Origin: Chitinophaga pinensis
GTDB taxonomy: Bacteria > Bacteroidota > Bacteroidia > Flavobacteriales_D > Crocinitomicaceae
DNA: 64,000 bases
Assembly (NCBI GenBank): GCA_945902745.1
Contig: CAMDNE010000009.1
Location: 1 to 64,000, forward strand
Direction: 5' to 3'
A program made the translations under genes and the position numbers. Below are positions 18,577 to 30,700 of the stretch, piece by piece; the first letter of the stretch is position 1; every line of letters starts with the position of its first letter. The notes beneath the pieces are model-generated. The model was not told the origin of the DNA and did not search any database. It was given only the letters and a program-made list of their open reading frames with translations.

Positions 18577-19281
18577 GTGAATTTAATTCAGGTTTTTGGA
18601 AGCGAAAATGGAGAAATCCCGAGAGAGTTATCAGTTAGAACTGAAACATTTACGATTTTACTATTAGGCGTTCTTTTAATTTCCTTTTTGTTGATTTCTT
18701 TATCTCGATTATATAACACAAAATCACTCAAAACGGTAATTGCTATTTTTTTTAAAAACACTTCTATAGACCAGGAGCTAAAAGAAAATATGAATCTTGG
18801 TTCTTTAAGTTCTGTTTTTTTAATTTTTAATTATTTCATTAGTTTTTCTCTTTGTTGTTTTTTGTATTTAAATCGATTTATGTTATTGGATAATTTTTCA
18901 GCAACTATCATTGCCCTTATTATTCCATTTGGACTATTTTTGATTGAGACAGTAGGATTAATTTTATTAGCTTGGTTCACTGGCGAACAAAAGCAACTAT
19001 TTTCAATACATGTTATTACGTTAACAGGAAATCAATTTATAGGAATTTCATTTGCTATGTTGTCTCTACTTTGGATAATGAATCCAGAATTTAACAAACT
19101 ATTTTTAAGCATTTTTCTAGGCTTGTTCCTTATGAGATATTTTGTAAGACTTTTAAAAAATTCATACATTGTTTTATTGAACGGAGTGTCGTGGTATTAT
19201 TTAATTTTATATTTTTGCACCCTGGAAATTTTACCACTATTCATAATATACTATTATGTAATAAAGAATTTTCATTTGTGA
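18577..19281 (+). CDS. DUF4271 family integral membrane protein
   Basis: A 234-residue protein with about six hydrophobic helices, starting with ETFTILLLGVLLISFLLIS and including IIALIIPFGLFLIETVGLIL and YYLILYFCTLEILPLFIIYY. The length and layout, and the position directly before hemD, match DUF4271 of Bacteroidota. The start is a GTG with no better ATG nearby. Function is unknown; the recurrent pairing with uroporphyrinogen-III synthase is suggestive but proves nothing about haem synthesis. Confidence 0.75.
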   Translation: MNLIQVFGSENGEIPRELSVRTETFTILLLGVLLISFLLISLSRLYNTKSLKTVIAIFFKNTSIDQELKENMNLGSLSSVFLIFNYFISFSLCCFLYLNRFMLLDNFSATIIALIIPFGLFLIETVGLILLAWFTGEQKQLFSIHVITLTGNQFIGISFAMLSLLWIMNPEFNKLFLSIFLGLFLMRYFVRLLKNSYIVLLNGVSWYYLILYFCTLEILPLFIIYYYVIKNFHL

Positions 19282-19311
19282 TTTGAATGTTGAAATTAAA
19301 AATAGATTACG

Positions 19312-20061
19312 TTGGCAATCAAAACAATATTAGTATCTCAACCTAAGCCGGAAGGAGATAAATCGCCTTACTATGATTTGGCAGAAAAGTATAAGTTGAA
19401 AATAGATTTTCGACCTTTTATTCATGTTGTAGGAGTAGATGCTCAAGAATTTCGCTTGCAAAAGGTAAATATTCCTGATCATACAGCAATTATCCTAACT
19501 TCCAAAACGGCAATTGACCATTTTTTTAGAATTTCTGAAGAGATAAGATATGAAGTTCCAGACTCCATGAAATATTTCTGTATATCAGAAGCTGTTGCCT
19601 TGTATTTACAAAAGTATGTTACATATAGAAAACGAAAAATATTCTATGGGAAACAAACAATTGAAGATCTTGTTGAAGTTATGAAAAAACACAAAGCAGA
19701 AAAATTCCTTTTGCCTTGTACAGATATACTAAGAGATAAAATACCTGAAACACTTGAGGAGCATAAATATAACTTCACTAAAGCAGTTCTTTATAAAACC
19801 GTTGCTTCAGATTTATCTGATTTAGAAGATGTATATTACGATATGCTCGTATTCTTTAGCCCAGGCGGAATAGAATCACTTTTAAAAAATTTCCCTGATT
19901 TCAAGCAAAATAAGACTAAAATTGCTGCTTTTGGACCAACAACGTCAAATGCGGTTATAAAAAATAATCTTCGATTGGATTTACACGCGCCAATGCCAAA
20001 TGCTCCTTCAATGACTGGTGCAATTGAGCTATTTGTGAAAGAAGAATTAAAAAAGAAATAA
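19312..20061 (+). CDS. hemD: uroporphyrinogen-III synthase
   Basis: A 249-residue HemD-type protein, the tetrapyrrole enzyme that closes and inverts ring D of hydroxymethylbilane. Recognisable family segments in Bacteroidota are AIKTILVSQPKPEGDKSPYY, AIILTSKTAIDHFFRI, MKYFCISEAVALYLQKY, RKIFYGKQT, FLLPCTD and LVFFSPGGIESLLKNFPDF. HemD is poorly conserved, so the call rests on these segments and on the DUF4271 neighbour. The start is TTG at 19312, with translation following the DUF4271 stop by 30 bases. A strong terminator follows. Confidence 0.88.
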   Translation: MAIKTILVSQPKPEGDKSPYYDLAEKYKLKIDFRPFIHVVGVDAQEFRLQKVNIPDHTAIILTSKTAIDHFFRISEEIRYEVPDSMKYFCISEAVALYLQKYVTYRKRKIFYGKQTIEDLVEVMKKHKAEKFLLPCTDILRDKIPETLEEHKYNFTKAVLYKTVASDLSDLEDVYYDMLVFFSPGGIESLLKNFPDFKQNKTKIAAFGPTTSNAVIKNNLRLDLHAPMPNAPSMTGAIELFVKEELKKK

Positions 20062-20083
20062 AATAAATGTATTTTAATTACAG

Positions 20084-20115
20084 ATGGTCGGAAGAAATTT
20101 CGACCATTTTTTTTT
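20084..20115 (+). terminator. intrinsic terminator after hemD
   Basis: Arms ATGGTCG (20084-20090) and CGACCAT (20101-20107) enclose a 10-base loop, and the hairpin runs into a tract of T to 20115. Confidence 0.85.
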
Positions 20116-20235
20116 CTTAAGATAATTTATAGTCAAATTAGGATTCCAACAATATTATGTTTTCCAATTTTTTAAAAAGAACTTATTATTTAACTTTACT
20201 TTCTATATTTACAATAACTTAAAAATTATTAAACT

Positions 20236-21759
20236 ATGAAAAAATTATTACTTTCAGCTTTGGTTTTAGCTTCAACTTCATTCTCATCGAATGCACAGTT
20301 GGCAGATGGCAGCATCGCTCAAGATTTCACGGTAACGGCTTATCAATCTTGGTTGTCGACATCTGGGATGAACAACAACGGTACTTATAACTTATATGAT
20401 TATTTAGATGCAGGCTATACTGTTATTTTAGATGTGTCTGCAACTTGGTGTGGCCCATGTTGGAATCACCATTTAACAGGCGCTTTAGATGATCTTTACA
20501 TCAATCACGGTCCTGCTGGACAATTGGGAGTTAGTGCAACAACTACAGACGACGTGATGGTAATATGGTTAGATGGTGATGGCGCTACTGCTGACGCAAC
20601 AATGTTAGATGGTTCTGGTTCAATCGGAAACTGGATTCAGCCAAATGCAACTTTGGGTCAAATTCCATTCCCAATGGCAAACCCTATAGCTGCAACAGCT
20701 AGCCAAATCAATAATGGTTATGATATTGCTTATTACCCTACAATTTACAAAATTTGTCCTAACCGTGTAGTTTCTGAAGTTGGTCAATTAAATGCTAGTC
20801 AATTTTACACTTCTGTAGGAACTTGTCCTCCGCCAGCTTCTCAATCAGCTGATGCTGCTGCATTGACTTTTGATTCTGATTTAGTTGTTTGCGGTGGAGC
20901 TTATACTCCTATTGTTACTATTCAAAATAATGGTACCTCTGCAATGACTGCTGCTACTGTTACAGTCCTTAACGGTGCAACTGTTGTTTCAACAGGTTCT
21001 TACTCAGGAAACTTATCTACTTATGGCATAGCTCAAGTTACTTGTACTGCAATTGCTGGATTCACTGGTGGAACATTAACAGTTAATGTTACTACTTCTA
21101 GTGATGCTAGCGCGTCAAATGGAACAGTAAGTGGTGTTGTTTCCAATGCGGTTCAAGCTAACGGAGCTGTTGGAACTGTTGCAATTGTTACGGATCAGTA
21201 TGGTACAGAGACTACTTGGACTATTAAAAATGCTTCTGGTACAACTATCGCTTCTGGTGGTCCTTATACAGATTTAGGTGCTGCTGGTACAACAACTCAA
21301 CCAGTTGTTAATTTCAACATGGTTTCTAACATGTGTTATACATTTGAAATTTTAGACGAATTCGGTGACGGTATTAGCTCTGCTCAATACGGTTTAGGTT
21401 CATATACTGTGAAAGACGGAACAGGAACTACAATTGCAAGTGGTGGTGTGTTTACAAATGACGAATCAAAAGCATTCAAATCAGGAACACTTGCTATTAA
21501 TGAAATGGCAATTGAAGGATTGAATATTTATCCTAATCCAGCTTCTGATGTATTGAATGTTTCTTTTGAAGCAGTAAACAGTGATTATGAAGTTACAATG
21601 ATTGACCTTCAAGGTAGAGTAGTTGCTTCTCAAAATCACTCTTCTTTGAACGGAGCTCAAACACTTTCAATTCCTGTTAGCGAATTTGCAAAAGGAAGCT
21701 ATATCGTTACAATTTCAACGAATGGTATTTCAACAAGCCAAAACGTTATCATCAAATAA
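20236..21759 (+). CDS. secreted thioredoxin-fold protein with type A T9SS sorting domain
   Basis: A 507-residue exported protein. A signal peptide (MKKLLLSALVLASTSFSSNA) comes first. A thioredoxin-like domain follows, with the redox pair Cys72 and Cys75 in SATWCGPCWNHH. The middle (about 205-400) is rich in Thr, Ala, Ser and Gly and looks like CARDB/Ig-like repeats. The last 75 residues are a T9SS type A C-terminal domain: IYPNPASDVLNVSF, VTMIDLQGRVV and GSYIVTISTNG, ending in VIIK. It should cross the outer membrane through the SprA translocon coded 5 kb downstream and be attached or released at the surface. The substrate of the redox domain is unknown. Confidence 0.92.
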   Translation: MKKLLLSALVLASTSFSSNAQLADGSIAQDFTVTAYQSWLSTSGMNNNGTYNLYDYLDAGYTVILDVSATWCGPCWNHHLTGALDDLYINHGPAGQLGVSATTTDDVMVIWLDGDGATADATMLDGSGSIGNWIQPNATLGQIPFPMANPIAATASQINNGYDIAYYPTIYKICPNRVVSEVGQLNASQFYTSVGTCPPPASQSADAAALTFDSDLVVCGGAYTPIVTIQNNGTSAMTAATVTVLNGATVVSTGSYSGNLSTYGIAQVTCTAIAGFTGGTLTVNVTTSSDASASNGTVSGVVSNAVQANGAVGTVAIVTDQYGTETTWTIKNASGTTIASGGPYTDLGAAGTTTQPVVNFNMVSNMCYTFEILDEFGDGISSAQYGLGSYTVKDGTGTTIASGGVFTNDESKAFKSGTLAINEMAIEGLNIYPNPASDVLNVSFEAVNSDYEVTMIDLQGRVVASQNHSSLNGAQTLSIPVSEFAKGSYIVTISTNGISTSQNVIIK

Positions 21760-21779
21760 GATTAAACCTTAACAATTAG

Positions 21780-21811
21780 AGCTCGTACCCGAAAGGTTAC
21801 GAGCTTTTTTT
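21780..21811 (+). terminator. intrinsic terminator after the T9SS cargo gene
   Basis: Arms AGCTCGTACC and GGTTACGAGCT pair with one bulged base around a CGAAA loop, followed by a T tract. Confidence 0.88.
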
Positions 21812-21855
21812 ATGTCATTACATTGCTATTTATGCACATCTTCAAAGCATTTTTG

Positions 21856-21863
21856 TATCTTTG
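21856..21863 (+). promoter_or_regulatory. -7 promoter box for the maeB-ruvA-sprA operon
   Basis: TATCTTTG fits TAnnTTTG exactly and lies 19 bases before the maeB ATG. A clear -33 TTG at the expected distance is not seen. Confidence 0.5.
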
Positions 21864-21882
21864 GCGCCTTCAATAGAGGGTT

Positions 21883-24147
21883 ATGGCTAAAATAAAAAAA
21901 CAAGACGCATTAGATTATCATTCATCTGGGAAGCCAGGGAAAATAGAGGTGGTACCTACTAAACCTTATTCTTCCCAAAGAGATCTATCTTTGGCATATT
22001 CTCCGGGTGTTGCTGAACCTTGTTTGAAAATTGCAGAAAATCCCGATGACGCTTATAAATACACTAGTAAAGCAAATTTAGTTGCTGTCATTACAAATGG
22101 CACAGCTGTTTTAGGACTTGGAAATATTGGTCCACTTGCTTCTAAACCTGTTATGGAAGGGAAAGGACTACTATTTAAAATTTTTGCTGATATTGATGTA
22201 TTTGATATTGAAGTTGATGCTAGTGATCCAGAATTATTTATTCAAACTGTAAAGGCTATTGCTCCAACTTTTGGTGGTATTAATTTGGAAGATATAAAAG
22301 CTCCAGAAGCATTCGAAATAGAAAGAAGATTAAAAGAAGAATTAGATATTCCTGTGATGCATGATGATCAACATGGAACTGCAATTATTTCTTCGGCAGC
22401 TTTATTGAACGCATTAGAATTAGCAAAGAAGCAAATTAGTAAAGTGCAAATAGTTATTTCTGGAGCTGGGGCTGCAGCGATGTCATGTGCAAAATTATAT
22501 TGTGCTTTAGGCGCTGATGTAGAAAACATTTGGATGTTTGACTCGAAAGGGTTGATTTGTCAAGAAAGAACTGATTTAGACGAAAGCAAATTGCCATACT
22601 CAAAGCATAAAAAATCGCTTAGCTTGCTGGAAGCAATGAAAAAAGCAGATGTATTTGTCGGTTTATCTAAAGGGAATATTGTCTCTAAAGAAATGATAAA
22701 AGTCATGGCGAAAGACCCAATTGTCTTTGCTTTGGCTAATCCTGAGCCTGAGATATCATACAAAGATGCTACATCAGTAAGAAAAGATATCATTATGGCA
22801 ACTGGTCGCTCAGACCATCCTAATCAAGTCAATAATGTTCTAGGATTCCCATTCATTTTTAGGGGAGCGTTAGATGTTCGAGCTACAACAATTAACGAAG
22901 AGATGAAGTTGGCTGCTGTTAAAGCACTTGCTTCTCTAGCAAAAGAAACGATACCTGAAGAAGTGATCGAAGCGTATGGTGAAAAAAACATCTCTTTTGG
23001 ACGTGAGCAGATTATTCCGAAACCTTTAGATCCACGATTAATTTATTATGTTGCTCCTGCAGTAGCAAAAGCTGCAATGGAATCTGGTGTAGCTAAAAAT
23101 CCTATTTTGGATTGGGATGCCTACGAAAGACAACTGAAAAACAGGTTAGGACTAGATAATATTCTTATTCGAAATATTACTGAAAAGGCACAAAGTAATC
23201 CAAAAAGAGTCGTTTTTGCCGAGGCGGATAATATTAAAATTCTTAAAGCGGCACAAACAGCTTGGGAAGAAGGAGTTGCGTTTCCTATTTTATTGGGTAA
23301 AAGAAAGAAAATTGAAGAACTAATCCATGAATATAGCATTGAATTCCAGGATGTTCAAATAATTGACCCAAAATCAGAAGAGGAGGAGGATCGAAGAACT
23401 GTTTATGGAAAAGCATTCTTTGAAAAACGTAAACGAAAAGGTATCACAGAATTTGAATCAATTCAAATCATGCGCGAAAGAAATCATTTCGGTGCAATGA
23501 TGGTGGAAATGGGAGATGCTGATGCGATGATTTCTGGAATCACAAGAAATTACCGGGATGTTGTGAGACCGGCAATTCAAACTGTTGGCTTGCAAAAAGA
23601 TGTAAATACAATCGCTGGAATGTATATTTTGGTTACCAAAAGAGGTCCATTATTCTTAGCAGATACAACGATAAATTTGAATCCAACTGCAGAAGAAATT
23701 GCTGAAATAACAAGCAATGTTGCCAAAATGATTCGCAAATTTAAAGTAACGCCTCGTATTGCTTTGTTAAGTTATTCAAATTTTGGTTCTTCGCCAGGCG
23801 AGGATGCCGTAAAAATGGCAAAAGCAGTTGAAATTTTGCATGAAAAGTGTCCAAATCTTGTTGTAGATGGAGAAATTCAAGCAAACTTTGCTTTGAATAA
23901 TGATTTAATGATGGAGAAGTTTTCCTTCTCACAATTAGCAAACAAAGAAGTCAATACGTTGATTTTTCCAAATTTATCTGCTGGAAATATTGCTTATAAA
24001 TTATTGCAAGAAATGACAGATGGAGAGGCTGTTGGTCCTGTTTTAGTTGGCTTGAAAAAATCTATTCACGTGTTACAACTTGGTTCTTCCGTGAGAGAAA
24101 TTATTAATATGGTAAAAGTTGCCGTTGTAGACGCTCAAAATAAATAA
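21883..24147 (+). CDS. maeB: NADP-dependent malic enzyme (malic enzyme-phosphotransacetylase fusion)
   Basis: A 754-residue protein. The N-terminal half (about 1-425) is malic enzyme, with SLAYSPGVAEPCL, TNGTAVLGLGNIG, the metal site region NLEDIKAPEAFEIE, DDQHGTA and the nucleotide site ISGAGAAAMSCAKL. The C-terminal half (about 430-754) is a phosphate acetyltransferase-like domain (VVFAEADNIKILKAA, GPLFLADTTINLNPT and LLSYSNFGSS), the usual MaeB architecture; that half normally serves allosteric control. It converts malate to pyruvate with NADPH formation. It leads an operon in which ruvA follows after 2 bases. Confidence 0.96.
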   Translation: MAKIKKQDALDYHSSGKPGKIEVVPTKPYSSQRDLSLAYSPGVAEPCLKIAENPDDAYKYTSKANLVAVITNGTAVLGLGNIGPLASKPVMEGKGLLFKIFADIDVFDIEVDASDPELFIQTVKAIAPTFGGINLEDIKAPEAFEIERRLKEELDIPVMHDDQHGTAIISSAALLNALELAKKQISKVQIVISGAGAAAMSCAKLYCALGADVENIWMFDSKGLICQERTDLDESKLPYSKHKKSLSLLEAMKKADVFVGLSKGNIVSKEMIKVMAKDPIVFALANPEPEISYKDATSVRKDIIMATGRSDHPNQVNNVLGFPFIFRGALDVRATTINEEMKLAAVKALASLAKETIPEEVIEAYGEKNISFGREQIIPKPLDPRLIYYVAPAVAKAAMESGVAKNPILDWDAYERQLKNRLGLDNILIRNITEKAQSNPKRVVFAEADNIKILKAAQTAWEEGVAFPILLGKRKKIEELIHEYSIEFQDVQIIDPKSEEEEDRRTVYGKAFFEKRKRKGITEFESIQIMRERNHFGAMMVEMGDADAMISGITRNYRDVVRPAIQTVGLQKDVNTIAGMYILVTKRGPLFLADTTINLNPTAEEIAEITSNVAKMIRKFKVTPRIALLSYSNFGSSPGEDAVKMAKAVEILHEKCPNLVVDGEIQANFALNNDLMMEKFSFSQLANKEVNTLIFPNLSAGNIAYKLLQEMTDGEAVGPVLVGLKKSIHVLQLGSSVREIINMVKVAVVDAQNK

Positions 24148-24149
24148 AG

Positions 24150-24725
24150 ATGATTGGACATTTGAACGGTAAATTGGTTGAAAAAAATCCTACTGAATTA
24201 ATTATTGAGTGTGGAGGAGTTGGTTATGAAGTGAAAATTTCATTAAATACTTTTTCTGCTATTGGTTCAGTTGAAGCACTAAAAATATTTACAAAATTGA
24301 TTGTTCGAGAAGACGCTCAAATTCTTTATGGCTTTTCAAGCAAGGAAGAACGAGAAATGTTCAATCACTTAATATCTGTTTCAGGAATCGGACCGAATAC
24401 AGCAATGATTATGCTTTCATCACTCGTTCCTGACGAAATTGCTCATGCTATTCAGGTTGAAGACGTTGCAACAATTCAAAGTATTAAAGGAATTGGCGCA
24501 AAAACAGCACAGCGTGTAATAATAGATTTGAAAGACAAAATGTTAAAAATTGTCTTTTCATCTGAAAATATTTTCAATCAAAACAATACAAATCGATTTG
24601 ATGCGTTAACTGCATTGGTTTCTTTGGGTTTTGATAAAAAATCTGCAGAAAAAGCTATAGATAAAATTGCAGTTAGCGATGAATCTGTAGAGATATTAAT
24701 TAAAGAAGCATTGAAAATCTTATAA
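24150..24725 (+). CDS. ruvA: Holliday junction branch migration protein RuvA
   Basis: A 191-residue RuvA. The N-terminal OB fold begins MIGHLNGKLVEKNPTELIIE, the helix-hairpin-helix motifs are VSGIGPNTAMIML and IKGIGAKTAQRVIIDLKDK, and the C-terminal domain (ALVSLGFDKKSAEKAI) contacts RuvB. It binds four-way junctions as a tetramer and loads RuvB in recombination repair. It sits between maeB and sprA with 2-base and 1-base gaps, an arrangement often seen in Bacteroidota. Confidence 0.96.
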   Translation: MIGHLNGKLVEKNPTELIIECGGVGYEVKISLNTFSAIGSVEALKIFTKLIVREDAQILYGFSSKEEREMFNHLISVSGIGPNTAMIMLSSLVPDEIAHAIQVEDVATIQSIKGIGAKTAQRVIIDLKDKMLKIVFSSENIFNQNNTNRFDALTALVSLGFDKKSAEKAIDKIAVSDESVEILIKEALKIL

Positions 24726-24726
24726 T

Positions 24727-27700
24727 TTGAAGTTACTATTTGGCCTACTTGTTAAGATGAATACAACAATTATGTTGTTAATTCTTGCGTGTGGAATTGT
24801 TTCTACTACTTTGGAAGCTCAAGACACCTTGATTTATCCGATTCAAAATTATCTTGACCCAACTCAAACACAACCTCAAAGTTTTGATTTAGGCGATCCA
24901 ACTTCAGTCAAGCCTACGATTGTTTATGATCCAATAACCGGGACCTATATTTTTAAAGAGACAATTGGCTCAGGATTAAATTATAGAAATCCATCAATGA
25001 TGACGCTAGAAGAATACCTAGAATATGAGCGTCAAAAGTCATTAAGAGAAAATTGGAAAGAGAAAATTGATGAGCAAACAGCTCAAAATCAACCTATGGA
25101 GTTCCCAATTAAGATTGGAAGTAAAGCATTTGAAAACTTCTTTGGTTCAGATCAAATTACAATTCGACCAGCTGGTTCTGTAGAGTTGTCTTTTGGTGTA
25201 AATTCTTCTCGTTATGATAATCCTATATTACCTGTTAAACAAAGAAAAATCACACGATTCGATTTTCAGCAACAAATTCAATTGAATTTAGTTGGGCAAA
25301 TTGGAACAAAATTGAAGATAGGTACAAGTTACAATACGCAGGCAGCATTTGATTTCGATAATATTTCCAAATTGGAATATACTGGTGATGAGGATCAAAT
25401 AATGCAAAAAATTGAATTAGGTAATGTATCGATGCAGCTACCAACTTCATTAATTCAAGGTTCTCAAACATTATTTGGTGTAAAAACACAATTGAAATTT
25501 GGTCGTTCAACGGTCGATTTGATTGCTGCATCATCTAAAGGGAAACGCCAAGAAATTAATATTACAGGAAAGTCTCAAGTTCAGAAATTTGAATTAGGGG
25601 CTGATAATTATGAAGCAAATCGTCATTATTTTGTGAATTTATATCACAAGGATCATTATGACGAAGCTATGTCTACTATTCCGATTGTAAATTCATCCAC
25701 CTACATTACGCGTATGGAGGTTTGGCTGACGAATAGAACCAATAATACGGAGAACACTAGAAATATAATTGCTTTTTCTGACCTAGGTGAAGCAAAACAA
25801 GCGAATTGTCAAGGAACACCGGGAAGTTTGTCAACGAATGAATTTCCAGATAATCAAGCAAACGGTTTGTATGATTGGGCTTCAAGTCAACCGTTAGTTC
25901 GTGGTTTTTCAAATGCTGTATCTGTTTTGAGCTCACAGGTAACTACTCCTGGCCCTTTTCAACAAGCAGTTCATTATGAGAAAGTTGAAAATGCACGTAA
26001 ACTGACTGAACAAGAATATTCATATAATGCTTTATTAGGGTACATTTCATTGAATTTACCTTTAAATAACGACGAAGTTTTGGCTGTTGCCTATGAATAT
26101 ACTTATCGTGGAGAAACATATCAAGTTGGAGAATTTTCAACGGATGGTGTAGCAGGTCAACAAGCATTAATTTTGAAATTAATGAAGCCTACCATTACAA
26201 ATCCAAACAATAAAATTTGGGATTTAATGATGAAAAACGTTTATTCTATTGGGGCATACCAAGTTGATCAAACAGGCTTCAGAATTGATTTGTTGTACAA
26301 CAATCCACAAACATCCTTATTAGTGCCCTTTTTCCCAATGACCGGAGTTGATGATAAACAAATTGTCACGCTCTTAGATATGGACAAATTGAACCAAAAT
26401 AATCAGCCTTTTTCGGATGGTGTATTTGATTATGTTCCTTTAACTTTCAATGGAAATAGGGCCGAAAATGGAGGTACGATAAACACTAAAAACGGGAGAA
26501 TTTATTTTTCTACTATTGAGCCATTCGGAAAAACTTTATCCAAAAAATTAGAGGATGCAGGAATTCCACAATTAGTCATTGATCAAGTTGCATTTACTGA
26601 ATTGTATGATTCAACAAAAACAGCTGCCCAGCAAATTCCAAGTAAAAATAGATTTAGCTTTAAAGGAGAATACCAATCATCAATTACTTCGGATATTCCA
26701 TTAAATGCATTAAATGTTCCTCAAGGTGCGGTAACAGTTACTGCTGGAGGGATAAAGTTAATTGAGGGTACTGATTTTACTGTAGATTATAATCTAGGTA
26801 GAGTAAAAATTCTTAATATTGGTATTTTAGAATCAAATACCCCGATCAAAATTTCGATTGAAAGTAATTCTGTGTTTGGGTTTCAGGCAAGGTCGTTAAT
26901 TGGTGGGCATTATAATTTCAGATTCAGTGATAAATTAAATTTAGGAGGTACCTGGTTGAGAATGATGGAAAGGCCTGTAACTCAAAAAGTGGATATAGGG
27001 AGTGAACCATTCAAAAACAACATGATTGGATTAGATGTGGCTTATAAAACAGATGTTCCATTCCTCACTAAATTGGTGGATTTATTACCTGTAATATCTA
27101 CAACTCAAAAATCTACTTTCTCATTTACAGGTGAATTTGCTCACCTTATTCCTGGACAACCGAAGGCAATAAACAAAGACGGTACTTCTTATGTTGATGA
27201 TTTTGAAGGTGCCCAAAGTGCGATTGATTTGCGTTCAGTAAGTTCTTGGAGATTGGCTTCTGTGCCTCAAGGTCAGCCTGATCTTTTCCCTGAAGGATCT
27301 TCTAAAACGCTTTCTGCTGGTTTCAAACGTGCTAAAGCATGTTGGTATTTAATTGATCCCTTGTTCTATCAAAGTAACTCGTTGACTCCTCAGCACATCA
27401 AAGACGACCCTTCAATGTTGGCAGATAGCCGAATGCGTTTAGTTAATCAAACAGATATTTTTCCAAATTTACAACAACAATACGGTTCAATTCCAAATAT
27501 TCCAATGTTAGAATTAGCCTATTATCCTTTGGAAAGAGGAATGTATAATTACGACACAACGAATACTGTTAATCCAGACGGTACTTTTGTCAATCCGGAA
27601 AATCGTTGGGGTGGAATAATGCGTTCATTGTCAACGAATGATTTTGAACAAACAAATATTGAATTTATTCAGTTTTGGGTATTAGACCCTTTTAATGATG

Positions 27701-30700
27701 ATGCAGAAAATGTTAATCCAAGCACGCAACATTCAGGTGGGGATTTATATTTTAATCTTGGAAATATTTCTGAAGATGTATTGGCAGATTCACGAAAAAG
27801 TTTTGAAAATGGTTTGCCTCCAACGGGTGTTTCAATAAACGATGATTTGGATACTACAGCTTGGGCAAGAATATCGACCCAACAAGTTGTTGTTAATGCA
27901 TTTGATACAGATCCTGCTTCTCGTCTAAATCAAGACATTGGTTTAGATGGATGGAATAATGCCCAAGAAAAAATTGCATTTGATGCATATGTGACTTGGG
28001 TTCAAAATAATACAACTTTATCTGCTGCAGCAAAAGCTCAAATGATTCAAGATCCATCAAATGATGACTTTAATTATTATCGAGATGATAACTACGATGT
28101 TGCAAAGCTTGATATATTAAATCGGTACAAGCATTTTAATGGTTCAGAAGGAAATTCTCCGACGACAGAAATGTCGGATACTGCAAATGCAGATGGATAC
28201 CCAACGCAAGGTTCAAATACACCAGACTTGGAAGATATCAATCAAGATAATAACCTCGCAGAATCAGAAAGTTATTTCCAGTACCGTTTAAGTTTGCGCC
28301 CAAATGACATGGTTGTAGGTAAAAACTTTATTACGAACATTCAATCATACACGAATGGGACGAAAACCGAACGTTGGATTCAAGTAAAAATTCCGATTAA
28401 AGAATTTGAGAAAAAGGTTAATGGAATTCAAGATTTTAGATCTATTCGGTTCATGCGTATGTTCATGAAAGATTTTGATGAAGAAGTCTTATTGCGTTTT
28501 GCTCGACTTGAATTCATTAGAGGTGAATGGAGAAGATACACAAGTGATTTAACACAACCAGGTGAAAATGTTCAGACAGATCCAAACTTAACAACGTTTA
28601 ATATTGGTGCTGTCAATGTTGAAGAAAATGATCAACGTAGTCCTATTAAGTATGAAATTCCGCCAGGAATAGTTCGTGAAGTTGATCCTTCTCAAGTATA
28701 TCAAAGACAATTAAATGAGCAATCTTTAGTTTTGGATATTTGTAATTTACAAGACGGTGATGCAAGAGCAGCATATAAGAATGTTCAATTCGATGTTCGA
28801 ACTTACAAGAAATTGAAAATGTATGTTCATGCTGAGGAGGTTCTTGCCGCGTTGCCATTGAATAACCAGGATTTAACACTTTTTGTTCGTTTAGGAACAG
28901 ATTTCAATGACAATTACTATGAATACGAGATGCCATTGGATAAAACACAATGGGGAGCAACTTTGCCGGAAGATATTTGGCCTGAATCAAATAATGTAGA
29001 AATCATTTTTGATGATCTTTTAGATTTAAAGAAAAAAAGAAATGCATTAATTGATGGAGGCAGCACATCATTGTCTTATGTTATTGAATACTCTGGAGAA
29101 GATCCTGCAAATCCCCTTCGAAGATTAAAAGTAAAGGGAAGTCCAAACCTTCAAGGAATTAAAACTATCATGGTTGGTGTTCGAAATCCTAGTAAAACAG
29201 AATCGAATCCATGGCCGGATGACGGACAAGCAGAATGTGCAATTATTTGGATCAATGAATTACGGTTAACAGACTTTATAAGCGAGGGTGGTTCTGCTGC
29301 TATTGCGCAAGCTAAAGTACAATTGGCAGATTTCGCTAATGTGAATATGTCTGGAAATTATTCAGGAATTAACTGGGGAAGCATTGAAAGTCGCGTTCAA
29401 GAACGACAACGAAATGAAAAAATCGGTGTTGATATGAATGCCAATGTTCAATTAGGACAGTTTTTTGGAAAGCAAGCAGGCGTTTCTTTACCTTTCTTTT
29501 ATGGCTATTCTTTAGGAATAATTAATCCTGAATATGATCCGTTTAATCCAGATGTTAAATTAGCTGATTATGATATTGGCACGCGTAAAGAAAAAGCAAA
29601 ATTAGGGCAAGATTTCACTGAAAGAAAATCTTATAATTTCACCAACGTAAGAAAAGAAGCAAAAGCAGGTTCAACAGGACATTTCTGGAGAGTTTCAAAT
29701 TGGTCAGCAAGTTATGCATATTCAGAAAATCTGCATAGAGATTTTAACACGAATTATGATAGGACAAAAACGTGGAATGGTGGATTGAATTATAATTATT
29801 CTTTTACTGCCAAGCCATTAGAGCCTTTTAAAAAGTTGAAATTTGTTCAGAAATCAAAATGGTTAGCCATTATTAAAGATGTCAATTTATATTTGACTCC
29901 AAAAAATATTTCATTTACAAATGATTTAGTGAGATCATATAATGAGCGCCAAGTTCGGAATAATATGGTTCCTGATTATGAATTTCAGCCAGTATATGTT
30001 AAACGATTTTCGTGGAATAGAAATTATAATGTTGGATATGACGTTACTAAAAATTTGAAAGTAACGTTTGCAGCAACCAATAGATCAATATTTGCTGAAG
30101 GGAATGAAAGAGTGGACAGGAAATTGGATCCGGTTAATTATCAACAGTTCAAAGATACAATTGCATCTCAAATGTCAACTTTTGGTAAAACGATGGATTA
30201 TTCGCACAACTATAGTGTGAATTATACTCTTCCATTAGATAAAATACCTGCCACAGATTGGATGACAGCCAATGTTAAATACGGTGGGACTTATAATTGG
30301 CAAAGAGCACCTTTAGGTCAATCTGAGTTTGGAAATATTATTCAAAACAACCGTACAATAAATTTGACGGGGCAAATGAATTTCACCAATCTATACAATA
30401 AAATTCCTTTTTTAAAGAAAGTCAATACTGACGGAAAAGGAGGGAGACCTGCAATAACAACTAAAGATGCGATAGATGGCAAAAAATCACCTAAACCTGC
30501 TGTTGAACCAGAAAAAGAAGTTAAAAAGCCTGAGTCAGAAATGACTGAAAAGGAAAAGAAAAAAGCAAGAAGAGAAGAGAAACGTAAAGAAAAAGAAAAG
30601 AAAAGAAACGGTAAAGTACACCCGGTAGTAGGATTTATAGCTCGTGCGGTTATGACAGTTCGAAATGTATCTGGAACTTATGCATTGAATGATGGAACTC

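Noticed and set aside
30478-30620. Lys/Glu-rich low-complexity stretch in sprA as a frameshift or assembly fault
   Set aside because: The frame stays open, and SprA strands continue on both sides. A charged loop of this kind is plausible in the family.
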